Of a stretch of DNA of 64,000 nt, positions 17,375-27,475 are shown piece after piece. Position 1 is the first letter of the stretch. The number at the start of each line of letters is the position of its first letter. The DNA comes from Weeksella virosa DSM 16922. GTDB taxonomy: Bacteria; Bacteroidota; Bacteroidia; Flavobacteriales; Weeksellaceae. The notes under the pieces were generated by a model. The model was not told the origin of the DNA. It ran no database searches and saw only the letters and a list, made by a program, of their open reading frames with translations. Both the position numbers and the translations under genes were made by a program. The stretch spans positions 2,094,001-2,158,000 of the forward strand of contig NC_015144.1 in assembly GCF_000189415.1 (NCBI RefSeq), read 5' to 3'.

Positions 17375-17565
17375 ATTACATTTATTTGAACCCAGCAGAA
17401 ACCGGATTGAACTTGTATCTTGGAGTCAAGAATTTTTCTGAGGAATATAACCAAAAAAGACATCAGGGAATAGAAAATAAAAAGCCAAAAGATTTGTATA
17501 AATTTAAAAAAACAATTCAACTTAAATCAGCCTAATTGTAGTACAGGAAATGGGTAGTACTTTAA
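17375..17565 (+). mobile_element. Second copy of the IS3 3' end (fragment)
   Basis: 191 bases aligned without gaps to 5483-5673, with about 13 mismatches (roughly 93% identical), in the same orientation. It encodes the last part of OrfB (ending KKTIQLKSA) and the IS right end GGTAGTACTTTAA. The rest of the IS is absent. With the first copy it brackets the island as a direct repeat. Confidence 0.85.
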
Positions 17566-17643
17566 TGGATTGGATCAATTCCTGAGCATTGGGAGCTTAA
17601 AAAGCTTAAACATTTTGGATATATATCCAGGTTTAATTGTTAA
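17566..17643 (+). pseudogene. Remnant of a type I restriction specificity (HsdS) gene
   Basis: Directly after the IS end the frame reads WIGSIPEHWELKKLKHFGYI. The W-I-G-x-I-P-x-H-W pattern is the characteristic start of a recognition domain in type I specificity subunits. It stops after 25 codons and nothing recognisable follows. It indicates that a type I system once stood at this locus. Confidence 0.6.
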
Positions 17644-18075
17644 AAAAGGTGATGATTTTAATAATTTATTTTTTGAAGGAGCAAAATAATTTGTAACATT
17701 TACAACTATTTGCAATTATGCTCAAATTAAAGAAAAAAGATTTCAATATGTAAAGATTTCTCTACATGAAATTCAGAACGAAATAAATAAGAACGATTAG
17801 CTTTTTTTAATGAACATACGTAAATTTCAAATAGAATTTGCGAAGAAACTCACAGATGCGCACTTCAAACAAGATATGCTGAATAGTAAACAAAGATTTT
17901 AAAGAAAATAACGCAAAACATCCAAAACCAATTCTATCACAAAGAAACCTAAATAAAAAAAAAAACGAAATGTCTTTTTTTTAACTTTGTCAACACACAA
18001 AAAGTTGAATGATGAGTTTTTATTTGCTTTTTGTGTTTATATAATCATTGAATACAAATAGACGATACTAATAAA
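17644..18075. other. Intergenic region with short coding scraps and a likely promoter
   Basis: Short open stretches occur (for example 17811-17903, MNIRKFQIEFAKKLTDAHF..., 30 residues), but none has a recognisable domain. A TAnnTTTG box at 17982-17989 probably serves the next gene. Confidence 0.4.
17982..17989 (+). promoter_or_regulatory. Bacteroidota-type -7 box (TAACTTTG)
   Basis: Matches the TAnnTTTG consensus used by the Bacteroidota primary sigma factor, 87 bases before the SUI1 gene. No convincing -33 TTTG is seen at the usual spacing. Confidence 0.35.
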
Positions 18076-18399
18076 ATGGATTTACAAGAACAGTTGAAAA
18101 ATCTCTTTCCACAGCACGAATTTGAAGAAGAAGAGAAAGAAGAAAAAAACGGGATATGGTTACAAGACGAACCACTTCTTTGTAAATACGAAAAAAGAAA
18201 CGGGAAAGTAAATACGGTAATCGAGGGATATACGGGTGCCGATAACGATTTCAAAACGCTGACTAAAGAACTAAAAACTTTGCTCGGTGTAGGAGGAACC
18301 TACAAAAACGACCTCATCGTTATTCAGGGCGATTATCGCGACCGTATTATGGAGTTTCTGCAAGAAAAAGGCTTTAAAGTGAAGCGTGTCGGCGGATAA
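18076..18399 (+). CDS. SUI1/YciH-family translation initiation factor
   Basis: 107 residues. The C-terminal 75 residues carry the SUI1 (eIF1-like) fold: GYTGADNDFKTLTKELKTLLGVGGTYKN, then VIQGDYRDRIMEFLQEKGF and KVKRVGG. Bacterial YciH proteins bind the small ribosomal subunit and influence start-site fidelity. The N-terminal 30 residues are acidic (EFEEEEKEEKNG). It is followed 41 bases later by the uridine phosphorylase and may be cotranscribed. Confidence 0.92.
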   Translation: MDLQEQLKNLFPQHEFEEEEKEEKNGIWLQDEPLLCKYEKRNGKVNTVIEGYTGADNDFKTLTKELKTLLGVGGTYKNDLIVIQGDYRDRIMEFLQEKGFKVKRVGG

Positions 18400-18440
18400 T
18401 TTACTATCTTAGTTCTTAATTTTTTTTTAATGAAGTAGAT

Positions 18441-19313
18441 ATGAGTAAAGCATCATCAGAATTGGTACTTAACCCCGATGGGAGTATTTATCACTGCAAT
18501 ATAAAACCCGAACATTTGGCCGATTTAGTAATCACGGTGGGCGATCCGAATCGAGTAGAAAGAGTTTCTAGACATTTCGATCAGATCGAACACAAAGCAT
18601 CAAAGCGCGAAATTATATCACATACCGGGAGCCTGAACGGGAAAAGAATTACTGTGATTTCTACAGGGATGGGAACCGACAATATCGATATTGTCTTGAC
18701 CGAATTAGACGCCTTGGCCAACATCAATCTAGAAACAGGTGAAGAAAATCTAACCAAACGTCGGTTAACAATTGTTCGTTTCGGTACATCGGGCGCTTTG
18801 CAAGGCGATATCCCAGTAGATTCTATTTGTTTAGGTACCCATGGATTGGGGCTGGATGGTTTGCTGCATCATTATGTCGGTAGCGAAAAAGTATTTGACC
18901 ATGCAATGGGAGAAGCCTTTACCAAACACAGCAATTGGTCGACCAAGAAAGCCGAACCTTATATTGTAAAAGGATCCGAACGATTATTCAACGTATTATC
19001 ATCTGAGCAAACCCACCACGGAATTACGGCTACGGCATGCGGTTTTTATGGACCACAAGGACGCTATTTGCGATTAGAGCCCAACCCAGTAAACATCAAT
19101 GAACTGCTAACAGATTTTGAGTTTGAGGGGTATCGTATTTCTAATTTCGAGATGGAGACTTCGGCTATTTATGGACTTTCGGCCATGATGGGTCACGAAG
19201 CTTTATCGGTAAACACCATAGTGGCCAACCGAATTCGAGGAGAATTTAGTAAAAACCCATACGAATCGGTAGATCGAATGATCGAATATGCTCTAGAACG
19301 TTTAACCAAGTAG
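18441..19313 (+). CDS. Uridine phosphorylase-type nucleoside phosphorylase
   Basis: 290 residues. Motifs of the NP-I family are visible: VITVGDPNRVERVS near the N-terminus (phosphate site), VISTGMGTDNIDIVLTELDALANI, IVRFGTSGALQ and NFEMETSAIYGLSAMMGHEALSV (nucleoside-binding Glu-Met-Glu). It should cleave uridine or a related nucleoside with phosphate in pyrimidine salvage. The exact substrate among NP-I enzymes cannot be fixed from sequence alone. Confidence 0.9.
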   Translation: MSKASSELVLNPDGSIYHCNIKPEHLADLVITVGDPNRVERVSRHFDQIEHKASKREIISHTGSLNGKRITVISTGMGTDNIDIVLTELDALANINLETGEENLTKRRLTIVRFGTSGALQGDIPVDSICLGTHGLGLDGLLHHYVGSEKVFDHAMGEAFTKHSNWSTKKAEPYIVKGSERLFNVLSSEQTHHGITATACGFYGPQGRYLRLEPNPVNINELLTDFEFEGYRISNFEMETSAIYGLSAMMGHEALSVNTIVANRIRGEFSKNPYESVDRMIEYALERLTK

Positions 19314-19791
19314 TACTACGAATAAGAAAGCAAATAACAAAGAAAAAAATAACCGGCTCTTGCCGGTTACTTGAGGTTAGTATTTCGCCAACCAAAGAAT
19401 TTGTAAAAAAAAGAATAGAGAAATTAATCCATACAGTTTCTATAATTTAAACGCTGCATTTTCTAGCATCTTACTTAGCTTTATTAGAAATAAACAGCTC
19501 TTTTTATTTTGATTATTCTAATCAACAATCAGCAATAAATGTACATTATTTTTATTTAGTAAACAAATAATCTTCAATTATTTTATATTAATTATTGTAT
19601 TTGTAGAAGAATCATAATTGACTATGCGCTGTAACCGACATTTCTTCAGTCATCGCTTGTAAATCTTGCTTTTCACGCTGTTTGTTTTTTCCTACCTAAA
19701 CAGAAAAAATGATAAACAAGCATCATTTGCCCGAAGGGATAAAAAAACGTATCTTTCACATGTGAAAAATAATACAGTTTGTCCTACAGAA
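19314..19791. other. Intergenic region, about 480 bp
   Basis: Holds the hairpin at 19350-19369. On the minus strand about 19630-19690 reads as a plausible C-terminus (REKQDLQAMTEEMSVTAHSQL, stop) without a start or known family, possibly a gene remnant. I see no cobalamin riboswitch ahead of the cob genes. Confidence 0.4.
19350..19369. terminator. GC-rich hairpin after the phosphorylase gene
   Basis: TAACCGGC and GCCGGTTA form an 8-bp stem with a TCTT loop, 37 bases after the stop. An A-run lies on its left, giving a U-tract only for minus-strand transcripts, so its role as a plus-strand terminator is uncertain. Confidence 0.4.
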
Positions 19792-21362
<1,571 letters not shown>

Positions 21363-21365
21363 ATA

Positions 21366-22145
21366 GTGCTGAAAAAAGAGTTGATTTATTTGGCAACCGC
21401 CATCATGTTTTTTACCCGAATACCAATACCGGCAAAGCTCCCGTATTCTGAACAAATCATGAACCAGTCGCAAAAATATTTTTCATGGGTTGGTCTAGTT
21501 GTCGGGATTTGTAATGCACTTTTTTTGTATTTGGGGATGCAATTATTCGACTTTTCGATTGCAATAATATTGATGATGATTGGTAACGTATTGCTAACTG
21601 GCGCATTTCATGAAGATGGTTTTATAGACGTTTGCGATAGTTTTGGAGGCGGCTATGGCAAAGAAAAAATACTAACCATCATGAAAGATAGTCGGGTAGG
21701 AGCGTATGGAGTAATTGGAATTATTCTACTTTTTGGTCTGAAATTTTTCACGATTTCTGCCCTGCTTGATTATCATTTTTCTACTGTTTTATTGGTTCTT
21801 ATTTTTGCGCATACCTCGAGCCGATTTCTTTCGGGCACAATGATTTATACCCATCAATATGTTCGTGATATCGACCAAACTAAATCAAAACCTTTGGCAA
21901 ACAAGCCTTTGGATAAGAAAGCTTTGTTCATTAGTTTTTTGCCGGTAATACTGGTATCGATTTTGCTCAAAAATCCTGCGTTTATAGGTGTTTTTTTATT
22001 TGCTTTTTTGGGTAAAATTTATTTGGGTTGGTATTTCAAAAAACATATTGGTGGCTACACAGGCGATTGTCTAGGAACCGTTCAGCAAGTTTGCGAAGTA
22101 CTCATCTATCTAGGAACATTACTCGTATGGAAATACATTTCTTGA
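21366..22145 (+). CDS. cobS: Adenosylcobinamide-GDP ribazoletransferase (cobalamin synthase)
   Basis: 259 residues from a GTG start. It is a polytopic membrane protein with the CobS hallmarks FFTRIPIPAKLPYS, GAFHEDGFIDVCDSFGGGYGKEKILTIMKDSRVGAYGV and GGYTGDCLGTVQQVCEVLIYLG. It joins adenosylcobinamide-GDP to alpha-ribazole (or its phosphate) at the inner membrane, the last assembly step. Its end overlaps the start of cobC by 19 bases. Confidence 0.95.
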   Translation: MLKKELIYLATAIMFFTRIPIPAKLPYSEQIMNQSQKYFSWVGLVVGICNALFLYLGMQLFDFSIAIILMMIGNVLLTGAFHEDGFIDVCDSFGGGYGKEKILTIMKDSRVGAYGVIGIILLFGLKFFTISALLDYHFSTVLLVLIFAHTSSRFLSGTMIYTHQYVRDIDQTKSKPLANKPLDKKALFISFLPVILVSILLKNPAFIGVFLFAFLGKIYLGWYFKKHIGGYTGDCLGTVQQVCEVLIYLGTLLVWKYIS

Positions 22146-22681
22146 GACATACACCGGTCCATAACCCCGAAAATAGATGTTATGGAAAATCGGATATTTC
22201 TTTGCCCGATAACTATTTAGAGCATTTTGGTAGGATAAAATTAGATACGGATTACGATTGTGTCTTTTCTAGTCCATCGGAGCGTTGTACTAAAATTGCC
22301 GAGCATTTTGGGCTAAAATATACAATAGACCAACGCATTACTGAACTGAATTTTGGTGATTGGGAAGGAAAAAAATGGATAGAAATACCGCAAAACGAAA
22401 TCGATCCTTGGTACGAAGATTTTGTATATTATCCGACCAAAAATGGCGAAAGTTTATATGATTTGCGTCTAAGGGTGAAAGAATTTATCCGTACTGTAAA
22501 AGAAGAAAAACATACAAAAGTGTTGGTCATTACCCATGCCGGTGTGATACGTTCGGCGATTCAACTTGTATTGGATTTTCCGATGAAAAACTTTTTCTTA
22601 GTTGATTGCCAATTCGGCAAAAAAACAATCATTGCCTATCAAGAATCTGGGGCAAAACTTATTGGTATCAACCTAGATTAA
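22127..22681 (+). CDS. cobC: Alpha-ribazole phosphatase, histidine phosphatase family
   Basis: 184 residues from the ATG at 22127. The frame is open further upstream, but LRHTPV, the catalytic histidine motif, must be close to the N-terminus. SSPSERCTKIA, ITELNFGDWEGKKW and VITHAGVIRS complete the phosphoglycerate-mutase-like active site. It removes the phosphate of alpha-ribazole phosphate. Overlap with cobS and position after cobT support CobC rather than another member of the family. It converges on dnaG, with one base between the two stops. Confidence 0.88.
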   Translation: MEIHFLRHTPVHNPENRCYGKSDISLPDNYLEHFGRIKLDTDYDCVFSSPSERCTKIAEHFGLKYTIDQRITELNFGDWEGKKWIEIPQNEIDPWYEDFVYYPTKNGESLYDLRLRVKEFIRTVKEEKHTKVLVITHAGVIRSAIQLVLDFPMKNFFLVDCQFGKKTIIAYQESGAKLIGINLD

Positions 22682-22682
22682 T

Positions 22683-24623
22683 TTAGACAACTCGATTAAG
22701 AAAGTGATTGAGATAGTTTTTTAGTTTCGTCAGACGCATGATTTTTTCTAAAATTTCGATCCTCACTTCACCCTCAAAATCAGAGCTTTGCGTAAGAGGA
22801 AGTAGTTTTTTTATTTCGTTTTGCACGTATAAACTTTTGAAGTTTAACAGCGTGTCTTTTACTTCTTTATCGATATTGTGCTCGATGTCTTTGATGTAGA
22901 TTTGTTGTTTTTCTTTCCAATTCTTACTCACATGGTATGGAGAAATCAACGCTTGAGAAGTGAAATTGGTAATTTCTTCATCCATGATTTTAATGAAAAA
23001 ATCACTAGTTCGAAGTTCATCTTTTTCATAACCAACAATTACATCATCCAAAATTTTTTGATAGAACGGATTCTGAAATTGCAAGTTATCAGCCTCTAAT
23101 TGATCCAATACTTCTTCTATAACCGTCGTTTCGTACTGCTCATTATTCTCATCATGTAGCTGAATTACTTTGTCGCCAAACTGCAAAATAAGTTGAATAA
23201 TTTTTTCTTCGACTATAACAATCGGATCCACAACTTCGTTGAGATTAGATTTTTGGATGGTGAGTTCTGCCGAATCTTTTTTTTCTTCTTTAGTTGGTTG
23301 CTGATTTATTTTTTTTGTGTATTGAGCAAGTTCTTTGAACAGTACTTTGTTGCTTACTTGCATCAATTTTGCTGTTTCTTCGATATAGATTTCTTGCTGA
23401 ATCAAGTTCGGAATCAGTGCAATACTCTCGACAATGTTTCGGGTGAGCTCTGCTTTCTTGATCGGATCATTTTCGGCATCTTCCATCAAGATTTTCGCCT
23501 TGAATTGTATAAAATCCGTTGCGTTTTCATCGATAAAGTTTTTTATTTCTTCTTCGGTATGATTTTTTGCAAACGAATCGGGATCTTGACCATCTGGGAA
23601 AAGCAAAACCCGGACATTCATTTCTTGTTCCAAAATCAAATCAATACCTCGAAAAGAAGCTTTGATGCCTGCCGCATCCCCATCGTACAAAATTGTAATG
23701 TTGGGTGTTAGACGCTTAATCAGAAGAATTTGTTCTTTCGTTAGAGCCGTTCCAGAACTGGATACTACATTTTCTATACCAGCCTGATGAAGTGCCAAAA
23801 CATCGGTATAACCTTCTACCAACAAACATTGGTTTTGTCTAATGATACTTTGTTTAGACTGGTACAGACCGTATAGAACTTTACTTTTATGATAGATTTC
23901 GTTTTCGGGAGAATTGAGATATTTAGCTGCATTTTTACGATCGTTTCTCAAGACTCTACCACCAAAACCTAGTGTTCTGCCCGAATAACTAAAAATTGGG
24001 AAAATAACCCTTTCACGGAATCGGTCGAATTTTTTATCTTCTTTATAAATCACCAATCCCGATTGCTCGATAATATTTTTTGCATAGCCTTTTTCTTCTG
24101 CAAAATTTGCAAAAGCATCCCAAGCAGAAGGCGAGTAACCTAATTGAAATTTTTCTATTATTTGTTTGGTAAAACCTCTTTCTTTAAAATAACTCAAGCC
24201 TATACTAATACCTTCTTCGGTTTGGTGTAGCTGCTGCTGAAAGAATTTATTCGCTGCTTCGGTGATAAGAAAAAGACTTTCTTTATTTTTGATGGCTTCG
24301 TTATTCTCTGGTGCAAAACTGCGATCTTCTTCTACCTCTATATTGTATTTTTTGGCCAACCATCGCAAAGCTTCTGGGTAGGAAAATTGTTCAATTTCCA
24401 TAAGAAACGTAACGACATTCCCACCACGTCCAGAAGAAAAATCTTTCCAGATTTGTTTTCCTGGTGAAACCACAAAAGAAGGAGTTTTTTCATTGGCAAA
24501 AGGAGAAAGTCCTTTGAGATTTGCACCTGCTCTTTTCAGTTGCACAAAATCGCCAATAACCTCTTCTACACGTGCGGTATCAAAAATCTCATCAATTGTT
24601 TTCTGGGTAATCAAGATAGTCAA
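22683..24623 (-). CDS. dnaG: DNA primase
   Basis: 646 residues from a TTG at 24623. A second TTG at 24614 (MITQKTIDEIF) is an equally good start. The primase N-terminal domain is followed by a TOPRIM domain with VEGYTDVLALHQAG (Glu270) and YDGDAAG, and a C-terminal helicase-binding region rich in Glu, Asn and Lys. In the zinc-binding domain (GLSPFANEKTPSF, WKDFSSGRGGN) the usual Cys and His ligands are all replaced. The enzyme makes RNA primers at the replication fork. Confidence 0.95.
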   Translation of the reverse strand: MTILITQKTIDEIFDTARVEEVIGDFVQLKRAGANLKGLSPFANEKTPSFVVSPGKQIWKDFSSGRGGNVVTFLMEIEQFSYPEALRWLAKKYNIEVEEDRSFAPENNEAIKNKESLFLITEAANKFFQQQLHQTEEGISIGLSYFKERGFTKQIIEKFQLGYSPSAWDAFANFAEEKGYAKNIIEQSGLVIYKEDKKFDRFRERVIFPIFSYSGRTLGFGGRVLRNDRKNAAKYLNSPENEIYHKSKVLYGLYQSKQSIIRQNQCLLVEGYTDVLALHQAGIENVVSSSGTALTKEQILLIKRLTPNITILYDGDAAGIKASFRGIDLILEQEMNVRVLLFPDGQDPDSFAKNHTEEEIKNFIDENATDFIQFKAKILMEDAENDPIKKAELTRNIVESIALIPNLIQQEIYIEETAKLMQVSNKVLFKELAQYTKKINQQPTKEEKKDSAELTIQKSNLNEVVDPIVIVEEKIIQLILQFGDKVIQLHDENNEQYETTVIEEVLDQLEADNLQFQNPFYQKILDDVIVGYEKDELRTSDFFIKIMDEEITNFTSQALISPYHVSKNWKEKQQIYIKDIEHNIDKEVKDTLLNFKSLYVQNEIKKLLPLTQSSDFEGEVRIEILEKIMRLTKLKNYLNHFLNRVV

Positions 24624-24697
24624 CTTTTTAGTAGCTTCAAATTTAACAAATCTTCGGCAGATAAGATGTTTTTTGTTAATAGCTAATGATTTTTCAA

Positions 24698-24705
24698 TAT
24701 TTTTG
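24698..24705 (+). promoter_or_regulatory. TAnnTTTG box (TATTTTTG) just before a glycosyltransferase gene
   Basis: The box ends 4 bases before the ATG at 24710. A TTTG at 24672-24675 stands 22 bases upstream, close to the usual 19-21. If used, the mRNA would be nearly leaderless. Confidence 0.45.
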
Positions 24706-24709
24706 CGGT

Positions 24710-25795
24710 ATGAATCATCAGAAAATTTTGATTATCCAAGAAAAAATGATCGGGGACGTATTGATCAGTTCTTTGATTTGCAACAACCTGAAAAGAAAAT
24801 TCCCAAATGCTAATATCCACTATCTTGTTGCGCCAAATACGCTTCCTGTTTTGCAAGGGAATCCTAATATAGATCAGCTGGTGATTTATGGTGATTTACA
24901 AAAAAATAACGTACTAGAATTTTATGATTTTATCCGTAGTATTCGCGCTTCTAAATACGATGTTGTGATTGATGCGTATGGTAAAATTGGCAGTAACTTG
25001 ATTGCTTATTTTTCTGGTGCCAAAAAAAGAATAGGATACAAGGAGAAAAATAGATTGGGTGTCTACAACGTAAAATTGCCGTATGCAGTACAAAAAAAAT
25101 CATTCAAAGGTTTGGCAATCGAGCGAAGGTTAGAGTTGCTGAAACCTTTTATGGACGAAACAGAAATGGATTATCTACCCAAAATCTATTTCAGTGATCG
25201 GGAGTTAGAAATCGGTAAAAGTATGGTAGAATCTATTGCAGATACTACTATTTGTATGGTTAGTTTGTTTGGGAGTTCGCCCAACAAATCCTATCCATCG
25301 GCTTATATGGTAAAAGTTTTGGATACGATAGGGAAACAAGAAAATACGACAATCTTGTTGAATATTCTACCGAATCAACAAGAAGAAGCCGAGCAAATTA
25401 TAGAGGCCTGTTTGCCTGCGACTCAAATCAAAATCAACACAGCTATTCGTGGAAAAGGATTACGAGATTTTATCGTATTGATGAATTTTTGCGATATTTT
25501 GGTAGGAAATGATGGTGGAGCTGTGAATATTTCTAAGGCGTTGAATAAACCGACTTTCACTATTTTCTCACCTTGGGTACCCAAAGAAATATGGAGCATA
25601 TTGGATGACGGAATCCAACATGTTGGCGTTCATCTCAACGATTATCAACCCGAATTGCTTAGGGGTAAGAGTGAGCATAAATTGAAAAACGAAAGCCAAA
25701 AATTGTATCAAGAATTCCGTCCCGAGCTTTTTACCGAGCAATTGACAGAATTCTTAGAAAGGCATCAAGAGAAAAATAGATCATGCTATCTATAA
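24710..25795 (+). CDS. Glycosyltransferase family 9 (heptosyltransferase-like)
   Basis: 361 residues from the ATG at 24710, divergent from dnaG. The N-terminal Rossmann part (KILIIQEKMIGDVLISSLICNNLKRKFPNANIHYLV) and the C-terminal nucleotide-sugar site (VGNDGGAVNISKALNKPTFTIFSPW) match GT9 enzymes that add heptose or similar sugars to the lipopolysaccharide core in the cytoplasm. It begins a cluster of surface-glycan genes. The donor sugar cannot be told. Confidence 0.9.
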   Translation: MNHQKILIIQEKMIGDVLISSLICNNLKRKFPNANIHYLVAPNTLPVLQGNPNIDQLVIYGDLQKNNVLEFYDFIRSIRASKYDVVIDAYGKIGSNLIAYFSGAKKRIGYKEKNRLGVYNVKLPYAVQKKSFKGLAIERRLELLKPFMDETEMDYLPKIYFSDRELEIGKSMVESIADTTICMVSLFGSSPNKSYPSAYMVKVLDTIGKQENTTILLNILPNQQEEAEQIIEACLPATQIKINTAIRGKGLRDFIVLMNFCDILVGNDGGAVNISKALNKPTFTIFSPWVPKEIWSILDDGIQHVGVHLNDYQPELLRGKSEHKLKNESQKLYQEFRPELFTEQLTEFLERHQEKNRSCYL

Positions 25796-25810
25796 AAGAT
25801 GAAAAAACGA

Positions 25811-26635
25811 TTATGATTTTTCCTTAATTCCGTGATCAGTCCACGTTATTTTTTCAGATACTGTTATTTCTCGTATATTGTTGTTTTGTTTCAACCCAGC
25901 TCGTTTCACGTAGTTTCGGTCGTGATCGAGATGGATACAAATGGCCGAAAACCTTATTTGCTTCGCTCGAATTCCGTTATTACACAAGCGTTCACCTAAC
26001 TCTCGATCCTCGCCACCATAAACCATACGCTCATCAAAACCATTAACTTCTAAGATGTCTTTTTTCCATCCAGAAGAATTGTGCCCATTCCATGTTGGGG
26101 CTGTTGTCGTTATACGATTCATTATACTTTTTAGCAAAGTACTGCGATGAAGTTTGGTGAGTTTGAAGTTGTTTTTTTGTCCTTTCTCTATCAACCAATT
26201 TTTATCAAAACATAATTGATTTTCTATATCACTTTTTTCTATTGCATTGGAAACTTCACGTGAAAGTTTTATATAACCACCCGAAAGATAATGCTTGTGT
26301 GTTCTGTAGGCAATGTGAGTAGTGATAAAATCTTTTCTTGGGATGCAATCGCCATCGGTGAAAATAAGATAGTCTGAGTTGCTGGATAAAATTGCTTTGT
26401 TGAGAATTATTGTTTTTCTGAAACCTAAATCTTCTTGCCAAACGTGTTTTATTGGGAAAAAGGTTTTGTTTCTATATTTATTTATTAGCTTTCTCGTTTC
26501 TTCAGTAGAACCATCATCAGCTATAATGACTTCAAAATCCCTAAAATCTTGTTGCATATAGCCAAGTAAAACTTTTTCTAGCCACAGAGGTTGATTGTAG
26601 GTGCTGATTATAACACTAGTAGAGAATTTCTTCAT
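25811..26635 (-). CDS. Glycosyltransferase family 2
   Basis: 274 residues. GT-A motifs: SVIISTYNQPLWLEKVL, VIIADDGSTEETR, the metal-binding FTDGDCIP and a galactosyltransferase-like end NGFDERMVYGGEDRELGERLCNNGI. It has no membrane segment and would act in the cytoplasm on a lipid-linked glycan. It is a paralogue of the protein encoded at 30141-30938 (HVWQEDLGFRKTIILNKAI against HVWHEDLGNRKAIIMNKAI). It is the only gene of its local group on the minus strand apart from the kinase at 29281. Confidence 0.9.
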   Translation of the reverse strand: MKKFSTSVIISTYNQPLWLEKVLLGYMQQDFRDFEVIIADDGSTEETRKLINKYRNKTFFPIKHVWQEDLGFRKTIILNKAILSSNSDYLIFTDGDCIPRKDFITTHIAYRTHKHYLSGGYIKLSREVSNAIEKSDIENQLCFDKNWLIEKGQKNNFKLTKLHRSTLLKSIMNRITTTAPTWNGHNSSGWKKDILEVNGFDERMVYGGEDRELGERLCNNGIRAKQIRFSAICIHLDHDRNYVKRAGLKQNNNIREITVSEKITWTDHGIKEKS

Positions 26636-26716
26636 GTGGTTTTGTGTTTAATACTTGATAAATATAAAGTATTTTTCTTAATAATTTTAACAAATTTCCA
26701 TAATATTGCATCAATA

Positions 26717-27475
26717 ATGGTGAAAATTTCTGCGTTACTCATCGCTTATAATGAGGCTCAATGGATTAAGGATTATCTGCATCAATTAGATTTTGTAGAC
26801 GAAATTGTCATTGTTGACTCTTACAGTACAGACCAAACACAAAAAATTGCTTTACAAAACCCAAAAGTTCGGTTCTATAAGCGTGCGTTTGATAACTTTG
26901 CCAATCAACGAAATTATGCCCTTTCACTTGCACAAAACTCTTGGGTGCTTTTTCTCGATGCTGATGAGTTTATTCATCCAGCACTAGAAGAAGAAATCAA
27001 ACACAAAGCGGGCTTAGATGATGGAGTAGTGGCCTACAAGATAAAGCGTAAATTTTATTTTTTAGGAAAACCCATTCATTTTTCGGGTCTCAACCTCGAC
27101 CAGGCCTATCGCTTATTCGATAAACGATTTTGCAAGTATGATGACAAAACCTATGTGCACGAGCGTTTATTAGTCGACGGGAAATCTGAAGTGTTGAAGG
27201 GAACCTTGAAACATTATTCCGTAACCAATATCAATACTTATAAGGTGAAATTAGATTATTATTCTCGCCTGAAAGCTGCCCAATTGTACAAAGAAAACAA
27301 ACAACCAACGGCATTCCATTATTACATAAAACCAAGTGCAAGATTCGTTACGCAATATTTTATCAAACTTGGCATTCTCGATGGATTCGCAGGATTACAG
27401 TTGGCAATTCTCAATGCAAAAGCTGTATATTTACGGTATTATTATCTGAATAAATTAATAAAAAACATAAAATAA
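26717..27475 (+). CDS. Glycosyltransferase family 2 (WaaE/LgtF-like)
   Basis: 252 residues from the ATG at 26717. The open frame extends upstream through non-homologous sequence, but SALLIAYNEAQWIKDYL is the usual N-terminus. VDEIVIVDSYSTDQTQKIA and WVLFLDADEFIHPALEEEI are the nucleotide-sugar and metal sites. Small GT2 enzymes of this type add glucose or similar residues to lipopolysaccharide inner core. Its stop is directly followed by the fabD ATG. Confidence 0.88.
   Translation: MVKISALLIAYNEAQWIKDYLHQLDFVDEIVIVDSYSTDQTQKIALQNPKVRFYKRAFDNFANQRNYALSLAQNSWVLFLDADEFIHPALEEEIKHKAGLDDGVVAYKIKRKFYFLGKPIHFSGLNLDQAYRLFDKRFCKYDDKTYVHERLLVDGKSEVLKGTLKHYSVTNINTYKVKLDYYSRLKAAQLYKENKQPTAFHYYIKPSARFVTQYFIKLGILDGFAGLQLAILNAKAVYLRYYYLNKLIKNIK

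Noticed and set aside
19314-19791. Possible cobalamin riboswitch before the cob genes
   Set aside because: No B12-box-like sequence or matching stems were seen, and a regulator gene stands between this region and cobT.
22028-22126. Upstream extension of cobC
   Set aside because: It lies in cobS in another frame and is Arg/Ser-rich; the catalytic LRHT motif requires a start near 22127.
23193-23711. Long open frame on the plus strand inside dnaG
   Set aside because: It is antisense to well-conserved primase sequence and encodes a Phe- and Cys-rich product with no domain.
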